Origin: Sesamum alatum
Lineage: Eukaryota > Streptophyta > Magnoliopsida > Lamiales > Pedaliaceae
DNA: 64,000 bases
Assembly (NCBI GenBank): GCA_034509735.1
Contig: JACGWO010000011.1
Span: 10,945,866 to 11,009,865 of the forward strand
Direction: 5' to 3'
Position 1 is the stretch's first letter, and the number at the start of each line of letters is the position of its first letter. This document shows positions 22,111 through 34,064 of this stretch, in pieces. A model generated the notes under the pieces. That model searched no databases, was not told the DNA's origin, and saw nothing but the letters and a program-made list of their open reading frames with translations. Made by a program: the position numbers and the translations under genes.

Positions 22111-22717
22111 AATAAAATTGCAGCTTGAAAATCCGTTGAACGTCGTCAACCTCGCCGCCGGATGTCGGAAATATCTTCCGGCGTGTCTCCAGCCACGCGC
22201 AACACCAATCGGACCGCTGTCCGCCGATCTACACACGGGTGCCGCGCGTGTCCTCATCCGACACCCCACACGCCGACACTCACCCGTCTACCACCAATCG
22301 CACTTCTAGATCTACTTCTGCTTTTTTGCTCCGCTTTTTATACAAATTACCTATGTCTTTTGTGTAATTACAGAAACCACCCCTGACACTCAAAAAATAA
22401 AGGTAATTTGTATAATGATATCGATGTTTTCTGAGGGGTGTATGTGTAATTTTTTAAAAAATATGGGTCATTTATATAAATGATATTAATGTTTCTGATG
22501 ATGGGTGTATGTGTAATTTAAGACCATGATGGATTGTGTAAATAGATCATAAGTAAAGAAGCGTAAATATAATTATTCTAAAAATATATAAACCATCATC
22601 ACATATCAATAAAAAAAAGAAAAAAACTAATTTAAGTTATTTTCGACTCAATAAAACATATAATGCAGTGGTATAAACAATAGCTGTTTATGACTGAAAA
22701 TTGACTTTTATAATTTT
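22111..22717. other. Intergenic stretch upstream of the aminopeptidase gene
   Basis: A GC-richer block (22130-22310, rich in CCG and CAC) of unknown origin is followed by an imperfect repeat ending near 22520 ('gatatcgatgttttctgagg' and 'gatattaatgtttctgatga', each followed by GGGTGTATGTGTAATTT). This may be a fragment of a MITE. No gene is recognised. Confidence 0.45.
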
Positions 22718-22726
22718 TATATATAA
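22718..22726 (+). promoter_or_regulatory. Candidate TATA box of the leucyl aminopeptidase gene
   Basis: TATATATAA lies 75-83 nt upstream of the start codon, which would place transcription start near 22750 and give a short 5' UTR of about 50 nt. Assigned by position and sequence only. Confidence 0.45.
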
Positions 22727-22800
22727 GCGAGTGAAAATTGCATTTTCTTTTTATAAGTGCAGAAATATAGATAAATATCACGAAACGGTCGCACGTTAAA

Positions 22801-25800
22801 ATGGCCGTCATCAGAGCAGCCTCCACTTCCCTCAGTTTCCTTGCCTCAACTTCATCGTCATCTTCCTCTCGTTACTGCCATTGTCGCCCCTCGCTTTTCA
22901 CCAAGTTCAGATTTGGTCCCATCTTCAATATCTCCTTTGCGGTCACACCCTTCTCTTCCAGAAGAGCGAAGCGCATGGCTCACTCTACTGCTCGGGCCAC
23001 TCTTGGCCTCACTCAACCGAACAAGATCGACCCACCAAAGGTACTCCTTATCTCTCTCTCTCTTAAACAATGCGTTGGAATTGATGGGTTTATGTTTAGG
23101 TTACATGAGAGCATAGTTGTAGAATTATGCTTGGTTGTAGTGTTTGTTTTTGTGTGTAGTGTGTCAATTTGTATGACAACGTTTTGACTTTTTGAATCTT
23201 GATTCATATTTCTTAATGAAGTTCTGATTGATATGTTTCTGAGCATTGCTTCCGTCGTGATACAATCGAGGCTGTATTTTTTATGTTTGTGATTTGGGAT
23301 AATTAACTTTATTTTGCTATAGCAATTCTTTTGGTTAAAATCAGGAATTTCTCCTAGGGGCCTCAATTCAAATGTGTTTATCAGCTTTCATTGTTTTATT
23401 GGAGATCTTTTCATTCGTTTAGTTCTTTTTCATAGTTAAATAGTTGGGGTATCTGTGTTATATATATGTTTCTCGCATTTTTTGGCCGGCTCAGGCACAC
23501 AGGTTAATATGCACGAAAGCTAACCCTCATAGATAGTGAACTATGTGTATTTTGCATGGGCATATTAGCTTTTGAAACATGACGGAATTGATATGTTTCT
23601 GGAATGATGTAAGATCTCATTTGCGGCAAAAGAGATTGATTTGGTACAATGGAAAGGAGATTTACTTGCTGTAGGCGTCACCGAAAAGGATATGGCAAAA
23701 GATGATGATTCGAAGTTCAAGAATTCAATTCTGCAAAAGCTGGATTCACAGTTGGGTGGACTGTTATCTGAAGCCTCATCTGAGGAGGATTTCACCGGAA
23801 AGGCTGGACAATCAACAGTTCTTAGGCTTCCCGGTCTTGGTTCTAAAAGGGTTGGTTTAATTGGGCTTGGAGCAGCTGCATCGGCAATGGTGGCCTACCG
23901 CAATCTTGGTGAGGCAGCTGCTGCAGCAGCCAAGTCTACGCAGGCAAGTAATGTTGCCATCACACTTGCTTCTGCTGAAGGGATCCCTGCAGAATCAAAG
24001 CCAGTTACTGCTTCAGCAATTGCCACTGGTACTTTTTCCATCTTCGACTTCAAGATACTTGAATAAAACCTGCAATGGTTTGTTGCTAATTAATGTATTA
24101 CTTCCTGGAACTTTTGAAATGAAACAGGAGCTATCTTGGGGACTTTTGAAGATAGTAGGTTTAAGTCAGAAACAAAGAAACCGGCTCTCAAATCAGTGGA
24201 CATTATTGGTCTTGGCAGTGGACCTGAGATAGAGAAAAAACTCAAATATGCAGACAATGTTTGTTCTGGGATCATCCTCGGGAAAGAGCTTGTAAATGCC
24301 CCGGCTAATGTACTCACCCCTGGTGCGTAATATTCTATTATGTTTTTGTTCGCTTTATGCTTATTGTTACATTATACTCCTATTTTGGAAGTATGTTTTG
24401 TGTTTTTAGATATTGGCTTTTTGAAGTTCTCCCTATTTCATTTGTTTTCGGTTTTTGTAAATTTTTCAGGAGTACTAGCTGAAGAAGCCTCAAGGATTGC
24501 TTCGGAGTACAGTGATGTTTTTACTGCAAAAATATTGGATGTAGAGCAGTGCAAAGAATTGAAAATGGGTTCCTATTTAGGTGTTGCTGCAGCATCCACT
24601 AATCCTCCACATTTCATCCATTTATGTTACAAGCCTCCTAATGGGAACGTAAAAACCAAGCTGGCCTTAGTTGGAAAGGGCTTGACTTTTGACAGGTGAA
24701 TATATGTTTTGCAAAATGGAAGTTGTTCACCTTTTTAATTGTGAAGAAAAACATCTTTTTCCTGCTCATGAAACATTTTTTCATAAAAAGTATTGATCCC
24801 ATTTTTTTGATGATTCAGTGGTGGCTACAATATCAAAACAGGAGCAGGCTGCTTGATTGAACTCATGAAATTTGATATGGGAGGCTCAGCAGCAGTATTG
24901 GGTGCTGCAAAAGCTCTCGGTCAAATCAAGCCTGCTGGAGTAGAGGTGGATCATTTTCTTTCTTGCTATTTCTCAGGAGATACTGGTTGCTTGCCTTGTA
25001 TAATTTCCCAGTTTATCAGTTAATTGTTTTTTCCTTTTGGTCCCGACATCCTATGTTCACAAATAAGTCTAGTTTGTCAGGACATAGAGATACAGATTAA
25101 AGAAAAACCTTGACAATTGGTAATTTCTGTGCAGGTTCACTTCATTGTTGCAGCTTGTGAGAATATGATAAGTGGAACAGGTATGAGACCTGGGGACATC
25201 CTCACAGCATCAAATGGGAAGACGATTGAGGTAATTTATCACTTTCACAGGTCATAGATTATCCATTTCTTCTGTTTAGTTTTTCTTTAATCATTCTTAA
25301 GTTTTCCTTTGCCTTTCTTGCTCGCTTTGTTAGAGGAATAGCTTCGTCATATTGTCTTATCTCTCAGCATATATTGGTGGGGTTTATACTAACCAATTCA
25401 AATAAGATGTATTAAAAACTGAATCTGGATTTAGGTCCAATAAGGATCGGGTTCAAAATTGAATTAGTTTGGGCTTGGCATGTTGCGTATTACATGATGG
25501 GCTTCTCTCTACCTGCTTTCTGTAATTATTTGGATTCTTACATGTTTCTTGACTGGTCTCTGTTTCTGCTTTTGCATTTATGATCCTTAGTCCTCTTGTT
25601 CATGACATTTCCTCTAAGTTGAATGGAAAACAAAAGGGGAGAAAAAAGCCAAAGCTTTTTTTCCTTCATTTAAAGTTTTGCGATATGCTGCTTTGACTAC
25701 CTAATGATTAGAAATATGCTTTACTAATCAAATGCATGTCACCTAATGATTAGAAATATGCTTTACTAATCAAATGCATGTCGTATACTTACATTTCCCG

Positions 25801-28736
25801 TATACGCTTGATATTTCTGTCCACTAATCGCTTTAAATCATTGCTTGCATGGGTGCATTTATGATTCTTTGCTCTTAAAATACTACATACTATAATTAAA
25901 AAGAGCAAACAAAAATCCATAAAATATTTATAAGTTTGCAAATCCTGAAGCTGGGAGATTTGGGCACTGTCTTGCACTTCCTCCAACCTCAGCTAGCATG
26001 GCTTCCCAATCTGTGTAGCATATTTATGGAATATATATATATATACAAGTACTCAAGCTAGTTTTTTGTCCTTGTTCTTTAGTTGTCACAGATACTTTAA
26101 TTTCTTATCAGGTTTCTCCTTGAATGTTTTGCTCAACAGGATTTTACAATCAGACAATCAAATGAATAGTACACACTCTTTTGGCTTTTACCTGATATGC
26201 CTTTCTATTCTTTGAATTGAATATGTTATCGTTTTACTCTAACATGGTTGCCTAGCTGCACTAGTTTGAACATGGTTGAAACTTGGTTCTCTTCAATAAA
26301 AAAGCATCTCCACGGGCTTGCATTTGGCATGCGTCGTACAATTACATCGATTGGTTGGGCCTTGTGTCTTGTACCGTTTCTTATTGTTGTTTGTGTTGAT
26401 AATATTTGTAGGTAACGAATACAGATGCTGAAGGAAGACTTACACTTGCTGATGCTTTAGTCTATGCTTGTAATCAAGGTGTAGAGAAGGTACGCTGAGC
26501 TGCATTTATTTGCATTCCAAACCTTGCTGAATATCGTCGTCTTTGTGATGCTATTGTCACTTTTCAATCGCCATGTTTTCAGAGGAGCTAACAACTTAAC
26601 ACCGGAATGGAAACATAAAAATAGTCATACCATAAAACCTTACATAGATGCTTATTCTCAGACGGTATGGAGGTATGCACACTTTCACAAACACTGAAAT
26701 AGTTTAGGAGAGAAGGCTGAGTAGTCATTGTTCATGTATAGAATCAGCTGGTTTTTGTCTTCGCAAATCATATTTTACTTGTTTCTTTCTCTTGCTTGCG
26801 AAAGAATTCAACAGAAACACAAAAGCCAAAAACCTTTAGGTTGTTCAGTATTTCTCGGTGGGACGCTGCTTTGAGAACAATGAAAGTTAAACAAACATTT
26901 ACTTCAATGTGCAGATAGTTGATTTGGCTACACTGACTGGGGCCTGTATTGTTGCTCTTGGACCATCTATAGCAGGTAGGATTTGCACTTGTTCCTATCT
27001 TTTCTTTACGGACCACGTATCTTTCCGTTTATAATTAAGAGGGTGTTTGGCTAAGTTTAGTTAAAAGATCTTATAATCTCATACGTCTTATAAGAGACTC
27101 TTAGAACTTACGAGAATAAGTTTTTTAAATGTTGGATGAAATAATAGCCCTCTAAAGATGTTAGTAATGTCAATTTTGGAATTAATTTGAAATAGTTTGT
27201 TAAAATTTTAAAAGCAAGTTAGGAAGTCCTCACTTTTTTAGAAGAGCTGATAAGGTCCTAAAATATTATTTTTGAATTTTATAAGCTCTTTTTATAAAAG
27301 GTAAGAAACACTTTATAACATTTTATAAGCTATCAAAGATTTCAGAAAATGTTTTAAATAACGTATAAGCTCAGCCGAACACCCTCTCCTCCACATATAT
27401 TTGAAGTAGATGGAGGTAATGTTACACGGAAATAAACTAATTGCTATTTTCAAATTTTAAAAACAGGCGTTTTTACACCCAGTGACGACTTGGCGAAAGA
27501 GGTATTTGGAGCGTCAGAGGCCAGTGGGGAAAAGCTTTGGAGGATGCCGTTGGAGGAAAGTTATTGGGAGTCGATGAAATCAGGAGTTGCTGATATGGTG
27601 AATTCAGGTAGCCGTCAAGGCGGTTCCATCATTGCCGCTCTTTTCTTGAAGCAGGTAAGCTTCCTTTGTCCCTTACTTTTCCCCCTCAATGGTACGGCAT
27701 ATCAAGTCGTTGTGCCCGTCTGTTAAAAATGTTCGCAAAATGCATAAAATTAGAAAATAGAAGACCGTAGCCGGAATAGCTTTTTGCATGTCTTAGATAT
27801 GATCGATTGCCCGATGAGACCCAACTTGTGCTTAAACTGAGATGATACGGTAGAAAGTCCTGTGTATAGGGTTGCAAGACGAGTTGAGCTAGCTCGTGAG
27901 CCTAGCAAGGCTTCTTGAGTAAGGATCAGGTCGAGCTCGAGCTCTTCTCTAACGAGTTGAACACTAGCTCAAGTTTAGATATTCTTATTTATTTTCTATA
28001 TTATATTACTAAGAATAAATTAAAAACTTACTATTATTTTAATAGAAAAAATGCAAGCAACTCCCATGTGATATTGCAAATAAGCAATTTACCCCCTTAT
28101 GAAAAATAAAATACCAATTTACTTCTCTATTTTTTAAAATGAATCAATTAGGTAAATTGTTCCATTTTAAAGAACACTGAGAGATCAATTACTATTTTTT
28201 TTTCATAGGTGGGTAATTTGCATATTACAGGGAGGTAAATTGCATTAAATCATTATTTTAATTAACAAATAATGTGAGATTTATTCATCATTTATATATG
28301 AATATTAAAATGTAAATGACATGTATTGAAATAAAATAACAACAATAAAACAAAGAAATAACTTTATATTTCGTGCACTAATTTAATTGAAAACGTATGG
28401 CAAGTAATACATAACAATAATGAGAAATGACGAAAGAACAGTATATTATTTCAAATGCTCAGAAAATAATTGAATATAGAAGCTTTTTACTTTTCTAAAG
28501 TAAGCTCGACATCAAGCCGAACTATAAAGATCAAATAGTTTACACTCATATCAAAGAGATCAACATTTGAAAATGACTAAGTTTGACGAGTAATTGCTTA
28601 TGTGCAGTTTGTCGATGAAAAGGTGCAGTGGATGCATATCGACATGGCTGGCCCCGTTTGGAACGATAAGAAGAAAAACGCCACAGGGTTCGGTATATCA
28701 ACACTGGTCGAATGGGTGCTCAAGAACTCTTCTTAA
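22801..28736 (+). CDS. LAP: Leucyl aminopeptidase, peptidase family M17, chloroplast-type
   Basis: Coding exons are 22801-23040, 23614-24028, 24128-24322, 24470-24695, 24819-24945, 25135-25230, 26412-26489, 26915-26975, 27467-27654 and 28608-28736. They total 1755 nt (584 aa plus TAA). Every junction is GT-AG and in phase. Residues 1 to about 60 are Ser/Arg-rich and poor in acidic residues, like a plastid transit peptide. The N-terminal macro-like domain follows ([21 protein letters not shown]), then the catalytic domain. Metal ligands and active-site residues lie in [11 protein letters not shown] (Lys353, Asp358), MKFDMGG (Asp378) and NTDAEGRL (Asp438, Glu440, Arg442). M17 enzymes are hexameric di-metal exopeptidases that release N-terminal residues; plant members also show chaperone activity. 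All key residues are present, so the gene looks functional. Confidence 0.95.
25699..25782. repeat. Perfect 42-bp tandem duplication in aminopeptidase intron 6
   Basis: Bases 25699-25740 and 25741-25782 are identical ('acctaatgattagaaatatg' through 'aatgcatgtc'). The identity implies a recent duplication. It lies inside the 1.18-kb sixth intron, far from both splice sites. Confidence 0.95.
27039..27386. mobile_element. TIR element (hAT-like MITE) in aminopeptidase intron 8
   Basis: The left end GAGGGTGTTTGGCTAA is mirrored by the right end AGCCGAACACCCTC. The interior repeats 'cttataag' and 'ttataagct' motifs found in the larger relative at 30781-31837. It is non-coding, about 350 bp, and inserted between exons 8 and 9 without touching splice sites. 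The flanking duplication is unclear. Confidence 0.7.
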
Positions 28737-28996
28737 CTCCAGTTTCTTTTTTACATGTCTGATTTTTAGGAATAAAGTTGGCCGGAAAAAAGGCATGACG
28801 GTCGTATTCGTGGTCGCCCTACCGGGGATTTTTGTGCTGTTTGCGAAATTTTGCTCTATATTTGCCATCGCCAGGATATGAAAATTGTTCATGTAGCTTT
28901 TGCGTCTCTCTTTCGCGTGTGGCCCTTTGCGTCAAATATATTGAAGTGTGACTCAAAGAACTTGGAGGACTATAGAAAAGACCAAAATTGTTTTAA
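28737..28996 (+). other. Likely 3' UTR and downstream spacer of the aminopeptidase gene
   Basis: The sequence directly follows the TAA at 28736 and has no coding features of its own. No certain polyadenylation signal was assigned. Confidence 0.5.
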
Positions 28997-29544
28997 GGAA
29001 TAACTACACACCCCTATCTTGAGGTTTGGTGTAATTACATGTAGGCTCTCTGTGGTTTGAAAAATTACATTTACTATCCCTGAATTTTGTTTTTATCTAA
29101 CAAATAGGTTCTTCCGTTAGTTAAAATTCATCGAATTTGTTGATATTAGTAAAAAAAAATTGAATTAGAGGTGAGATTTTCCATCGATTGACTTATTACT
29201 GGTTTATTGTAGGTCAAACAGAATTTATTTTTGACCAAACTATTCTTATATATCGTTACACGTTAATACATGAGAGGAGGTATATTTTCACTGTTATAAA
29301 AGTAATTTAATCCTAAAAGATTTGTTTGGCATGCATTAAGTCATTAATAAGTTAATCAAGGGTAAATATCGATTTTTATTCAATTTTTTTGTTAATATCA
29401 ATAAGTTCGGTGAATTTTAATTAATGGAGGGACCTATTTATTAAATAGAAGTAAATTTTAGAGGTATTAAATGTAATTTTTCAAAATATAAGAGATTTAT
29501 GTATAATTATATCAAATCTCAGGAGAAGAGAGTGTAATTATCCC
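28997..29544. mobile_element. Diverged MITE related to family 1
   Basis: The left side has GGAATAACTACAC, 'cttgaggtttggtgtaatta' and 'gtttgaaaaattacatttac'. The right side has 'tgtaatttttcaaaatataa' and 'atatcaaatctcaggagaag' ending in GTAATTATCCC. This is the same inverted layout as the elements at 3076-3496 and 59603-60041, with lower similarity. No convincing target duplication is visible. Confidence 0.55.
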
Positions 29545-29801
29545 TTAAACTTTTTAAGGGCAAATAGTTTCCCAATTCCACACTCCTATGAGGCTTGTAG
29601 TAAAAATCACCATAGCTGGATTTGGAAAAATATTACTAAAACCCTCCCTTTGATAAAGAAATCTGTATTATGGAATATAGGAAATGGCAAAAGTGTAAGC
29701 TTTTATAAAAGATAAACGGTTAGGTAATTTTCGTATTATAGATAATACCTACCCTATACATACTACTCAAACAAACACTTCTGTAAATTTCTTCACTGAG
29801 G

Positions 29802-30634
29802 TCATGTTTATTATACATGATTGGGCTTGATTGATAGTCCAATCACCCCTAAATTGATGTTTATTTACAAAAACATGAGCCTTTGATTAATTTAGGGGCC
29901 CGTTATAGTATAGAATAAAATGGATGATTTGAATACCACCTATTGAGGTGGTATTCAAATCATCCAAAAATTGATCCAAATTATTATTTGTTTTTTAGTC
30001 AATATAACCCTTGTGTTGGGTATAATATTTACCTTCATACCCTCGATTGTAGAAAAAATTGCATGAATGTTATTAACTTTTTTTATTTTCTTTTAAAGGG
30101 TAATGTTATTAACTTTTGAGGAAGAGAGTTTTGGTGTTTACAAATATTTGGTCTGTCATTATATATATTTTTTTCAATATTATCTCACCAAATCTTTTAT
30201 TTCTCTAACTTTGAATTTTCACTTTCAACTTCCACAAATTTTTATCTTTTTAACTTATTTTTTTAATTTTTTTAATATTTTTAATTTATCCAATTAAAAC
30301 ATATTTTAAAAATAAAAATTAAATTTTTAATTAATTGTGTGCACATTCATTTGAATGTGTGAGAAGTAAGCACTTCTCAACAAAAGACATGTTTGGTAAA
30401 AATATATGGTTGACCCAAATATATGTTTTTCTTCTATGGGTATTTTGTCATATAATTCATATCCTTCTAAAATCACAAATTAATACAATTGCTATAATAA
30501 AAAATTAAATAATCATACAATATATCATAACAAGTAAACAAAATCTTATATTATCCTACAATCATTTATCCCAAGTAATATCATTCATTAATCTATTACA
30601 TTATAATTAGATCAAAAAAAGTAAACATGTCCTA
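29802..30634. mobile_element. Possible TIR element with internal hairpin
   Basis: GGTCATGTTTATTATACATG near 29802 is mirrored weakly by AAGTAAACATGTCC near 30620-30634. The interior is AT-rich and non-coding and includes the exact hairpin at 29922-29965. Boundaries are approximate and no target duplication was confirmed. Confidence 0.35.
29922..29965. repeat. Perfect 20-bp hairpin with 4-nt loop
   Basis: GGATGATTTGAATACCACCT (29922-29941) and its exact reverse complement (29946-29965) flank the loop ATTG. There is no T-run to suggest a terminator. It more likely marks the end or core of a small TIR element. Confidence 0.9.
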
Positions 30635-30780
30635 ACTAAGTTTACCTTTACTGGAACTAAGACGGGCTTAGAAACTTGATCACAGAAGAGCAAATAAACC
30701 TCTTAAAATCTATCCCTATTATTCAAAACATGGAAGACTATCAGATGGGCTGGGATAAAAAGTGGCATCTTCAGTATTAA

Positions 30781-31492
30781 GAGGGTGTTTGGCTAATTTT
30801 TTTTTTTTTTTTTTTTTAACAGTTTATAAGCTTTTACATCTTATAAGATATTTTAATAACTTATAAGATATTGAATTTTATTTTAAAAATAAGCCCTAAA
30901 GTGTTTGGATAAAATAAGATGTTATAACTTATAAGATGTTTTTCCATCTTATAAGATGTTAGGGTGTTTGGCATAATAAGGTCTTTTTATCGCAAAATGA
31001 CAAAAAATGACATGTTACTATTATAATCAAATAAGTTGTCATTTCTTGATATATTCTGTATTTTAATATTTTAAAAATACTTTCATAGGTAGTACACATT
31101 AGTTTAACTTCTAATAAAAATCTAATAGATAATAATTTTTTAAGAAAATAAGAAAATGATGATAATTATTACCTAATATTTTGAATAAAAAATAATATAT
31201 ATATATATATGTACATTAATGTTAGTCGAATATCAACATTGATATATAATTGATATTCTCTTTGTTAACGAAATGAATATTTTCTAGTCGTATACTTTTT
31301 AATGTCGTTAATTTTATTTTTTCAATAAATATAATATCAATAGCAATCTTATTTTTGTTTCAAAAATAATAATTTATTAAGTAATGAAATAATTTCTCCT
31401 TTTCAATTGAAAGAAAAATTAAATACCAATAAAATGCTTTAAAATCTTAAGAGAGAGAAAGTAAATTTGTGTGTGTGAGTGTGTGTGTGGAG

Positions 31493-31569
<77 letters not shown>

Positions 31570-31837
31570 TAGTGTGTGCATGTGTGGGTGTGAGTGTGGA
31601 TGAGGGTATTTTTTTATCTAATTACACATTAATTTTGTAGAGCTTATAAGATCTTAAGAAAAAAATTGGAAGAGGTTAATTTTTTTCTAAAAAGCTTATA
31701 AGATCTAAAACATCTTATTTTGAGATCTTATAAGCTCTTTAAATAAAAATTTGCCAAACAATTGTTTTATAGCTTATAAGCTCTCAAACATCTTATAAAA
31801 TATTTTGAGTAGCTTATAAGCTTAGCCAAATACCCTC
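30781..31837. mobile_element. Large TIR element (hAT-like), relative of the intron 8 MITE
   Basis: The left end GAGGGTGTTTGGCTAA is mirrored by TTAGCCAAATACCCTC at the right end. 'Cttataagat' and 'agcttataag' motifs recur throughout. A second internal copy of the terminal motif (AGGGTGTTTGGC near 30961) suggests a nested or tandem insertion. A GT/GA microsatellite lies inside. No transposase is encoded and the target duplication is unclear. Confidence 0.65.
31469..31570. repeat. Compound (GT)n(GA)n microsatellite
   Basis: Interrupted GT repeats begin near 31469, run without break through about 31524, then pass directly into roughly twenty GA units to about 31566. It is flanked by further GTGTG runs to about 31600. 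Confidence 0.95.
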
Positions 31838-31857
31838 GAAATCCGCGTACAAAAAGA

Positions 31858-32585
31858 TTGTCTATGATCATGTTAAAGTTAGCGAACCATCTCTTCCTTG
31901 GAATACATTGTGGAAAATTAAAACATTGTCCAGGGTCTCCTTTTTTGGGTGGTTGCTGGGACATTGATGCACCAAACACAAGATTCAAGTTAACACAAAA
32001 AAGAATTATTGACAATCCCAAACATGTTTACTGGAACCCTCCCCGCACTCCTTTCGTTAAACTCAACTGTGATGGGGCATCAAAACGAAATTCGGGACCT
32101 TCGGGAGCGGGAGGAATTATCCGAGATTCTAAGGGTGATTTATTGCAGTCTTTGCATATCTAGTGGCTTGGACTTCTAATAACAGAGCTGAACTAATGGC
32201 ATTTTGGTTTGGACTTTGTATTGCAAAGGATCTTGACATACGGAATTTTATTGTAGAAACTGACTCTATGTATATTACCAGATGCATGAAGGGCCTTCTT
32301 CATCAAACTCCAACTGGCTCGAAGCCTCTGCTTCAAGCATGTTGGACAATGTGTTCTGAATTTCAACAGTTCGAGATCATGCACTGCTTCAGAGAAGCAA
32401 ATCGTCGTGCAGATTATCTAGCTAATTATAGTATATATTCAGATATAAAATATGTTTTTGACCAATGTCCAACTTTCTTGTATCTTTTTGTTCACGGCGA
32501 TAATGTTTGTACTTATGTAGGTTTACCTAACGGATCCACTTACCTGGAGGATCCCCTCTTGTATGTTATAATTATACTATATTAA
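31858..32585 (+). pseudogene. RNase H-like (RVT_3 type) pseudogene fragment
   Basis: The first frame (31858-32163) carries FVKLNCDGASKRNSGPSGAG followed by GIIRDSKGDLLQS, the first strand pair of a plant RNase H-like domain with the catalytic Asp in CDGA. A +2 shift and stop near 32160 are followed by SNNRAELMAFWFGL, which supplies the Glu, then FIVETDSMYI with the second Asp, and REANRRADYLA at the end. The catalytic set is present, but the frame is broken. Such domains occur in L1-type LINE C-termini and as short plant genes. No RT precedes it here, and it lies on the strand opposite to the adjacent LINE. Confidence 0.7.
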
Positions 32586-32947
32586 TGAAGTTTTCTATTT
32601 AAAAAATATATATATTGAATTTGTGCGTTAGGAAATGTATTTAAGAATTAGGTAAGAATTTAGTCATTCCAGATAGTTAAATTTATAATTTTTCAATTTA
32701 CCTTTTTTAGATTTTCAATTATATTTTCTTAATTATTATTTCATATTTTAATGTTTGAGTTAATTAAAATTTTAATATGACCAAATTAAATGCGTTGACC
32801 TATTTATTACTTCAAAATATAATACTTCCATTTGCCTTCTCACTCTTTCCACAAAAAATAAACATATATACCTTACCCTACTTTAATTATGCCGATTATT
32901 CTGAAGCAAAGTTGACTAAGGAATTCTTTGATTAAGCCGAGTAACAA
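32586..32947. other. AT-rich spacer
   Basis: No gene or repeat recognised. It ends at the poly(A) end of the LINE on the minus strand. Confidence 0.5.
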
Positions 32948-33066
32948 TTTTTTTTTTCTTTTTATTGAAAGAGCGGTAAATGTATTATTCATCAGAAAAC
33001 AGTAAAGCTGGAGGCAACAAGCATATGTCCAGTTCATCCCTCAGTCTAACTATGTATCAGAGGAGA

Positions 33067-33409
33067 TGGCTAAAATTTGTGAATCAAATTGAAGACTTTT
33101 GGAATTGGATTCATGATTTAAGGTTCTTCTATGTAAAGGGAATTTTAAATTTTCATCTATGTGCAAAGGAGGGAAAGTGCTCCTTAAATACGAGTGAAAG
33201 CCAGCTAATAACCACCTAACCAACGCTTAACCAATCTGTACACGTGGACCTATCAACACGTGAATAAATGAGTAAGGTTGTCAACTAAGAAAGCTAAGAA
33301 ATAAGCTAGAGAATTAAAAAGCGTGTTTCCAAAGAACGCAATCTCAAAGCCTGTGTCTGCCTTCCCCAGAAACTCATCTTGCATCAACGGAAAACTGAGA
33401 TGCTCCATG
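33067..33409 (-). repeat. 3' LTR of copia A, left part
   Basis: It is homologous to 44847 to about 45173 of the right LTR, sharing 'ttggaattggattcatgatt', 'catctatgtgcaaagga', 'tcaacacgtgaataaatgag' and 'aactgagatgctccatg'. It stops at CCATG (33405-33409), where copia B inserted; the homology resumes after 39609. Confidence 0.9.
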
Positions 33410-34064
33410 TGTTGGACAAATTGTTCTGCCATGTTGTTTTGTAGTCAGAGCGGACATGTGATAAGCTGTGGCCACGACTTATCACATGACTGATTTTGTC
33501 CAACGCATTTCTGATAACCCGTGGCCACGGCTTATCAGAAATGCGTCTGTCGTCCACTACATAAATGAGTATGACTTAAGCCGTGCCCACGGCTTATCTC
33601 TGTATGACAGTTTTTCTGATGTGGTCCACTATCTAACTCAAGTAACTTTCGGTAACCGCCGTTTAAGAACACATGAGACATTTTTTATGGAAAAAGGTAT
33701 CATAAAATATTGGTTTTTGCTGGAGTTTTCCTTAAAAAACTTGATCAAGAGGCGTGGGTCCCCTGAAATCCTGCGATCATAAGAAAACACGCCATCGAGT
33801 TGATTGCATTAGATTTCAGAAGAATCCAACATCAGTTTCTTGCAGTCTTCCGGATTTCTTTATAAACTTGCATTTGAATCAATGGCTGGAGGTAAGTATC
33901 CTAAATTATTCGCTTCCGCACTCCATAATCTAACATAATATGGTGTAATTTATACATATATGTTAGATATAAATTTTGCCAACAATTATGTTGGATTATG
34001 TTAATTAGATGGATTCATGTTTAGACCATCTTATTTCTTATAGCCTATGTTTATTATGCTTACA
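33410..34064 (+). repeat. 5' LTR of copia B
   Basis: This 655-bp LTR contains three related motifs like GTGGCCACGGCTTATC. The first two sit in hairpins (CATGTGATAAG...CTTATCACATG near 33454-33487, and TTTCTGATAA...TTATCAGAAA near 33508-33541). The same blocks occur in the 3' LTR near 39009-39160. Confidence 0.92.

Noticed and set aside
22841..23116. Alternative frames over LAP exon 1
   Set aside because: They are shadows of the transit-peptide exon. The chosen ATG frame continues in phase through ten exons.
28594..28881. Plus-strand 95-aa frame over LAP exon 10
   Set aside because: It is out of frame with the conserved [18 protein letters not shown] end of leucyl aminopeptidase, and runs into the 3' UTR.
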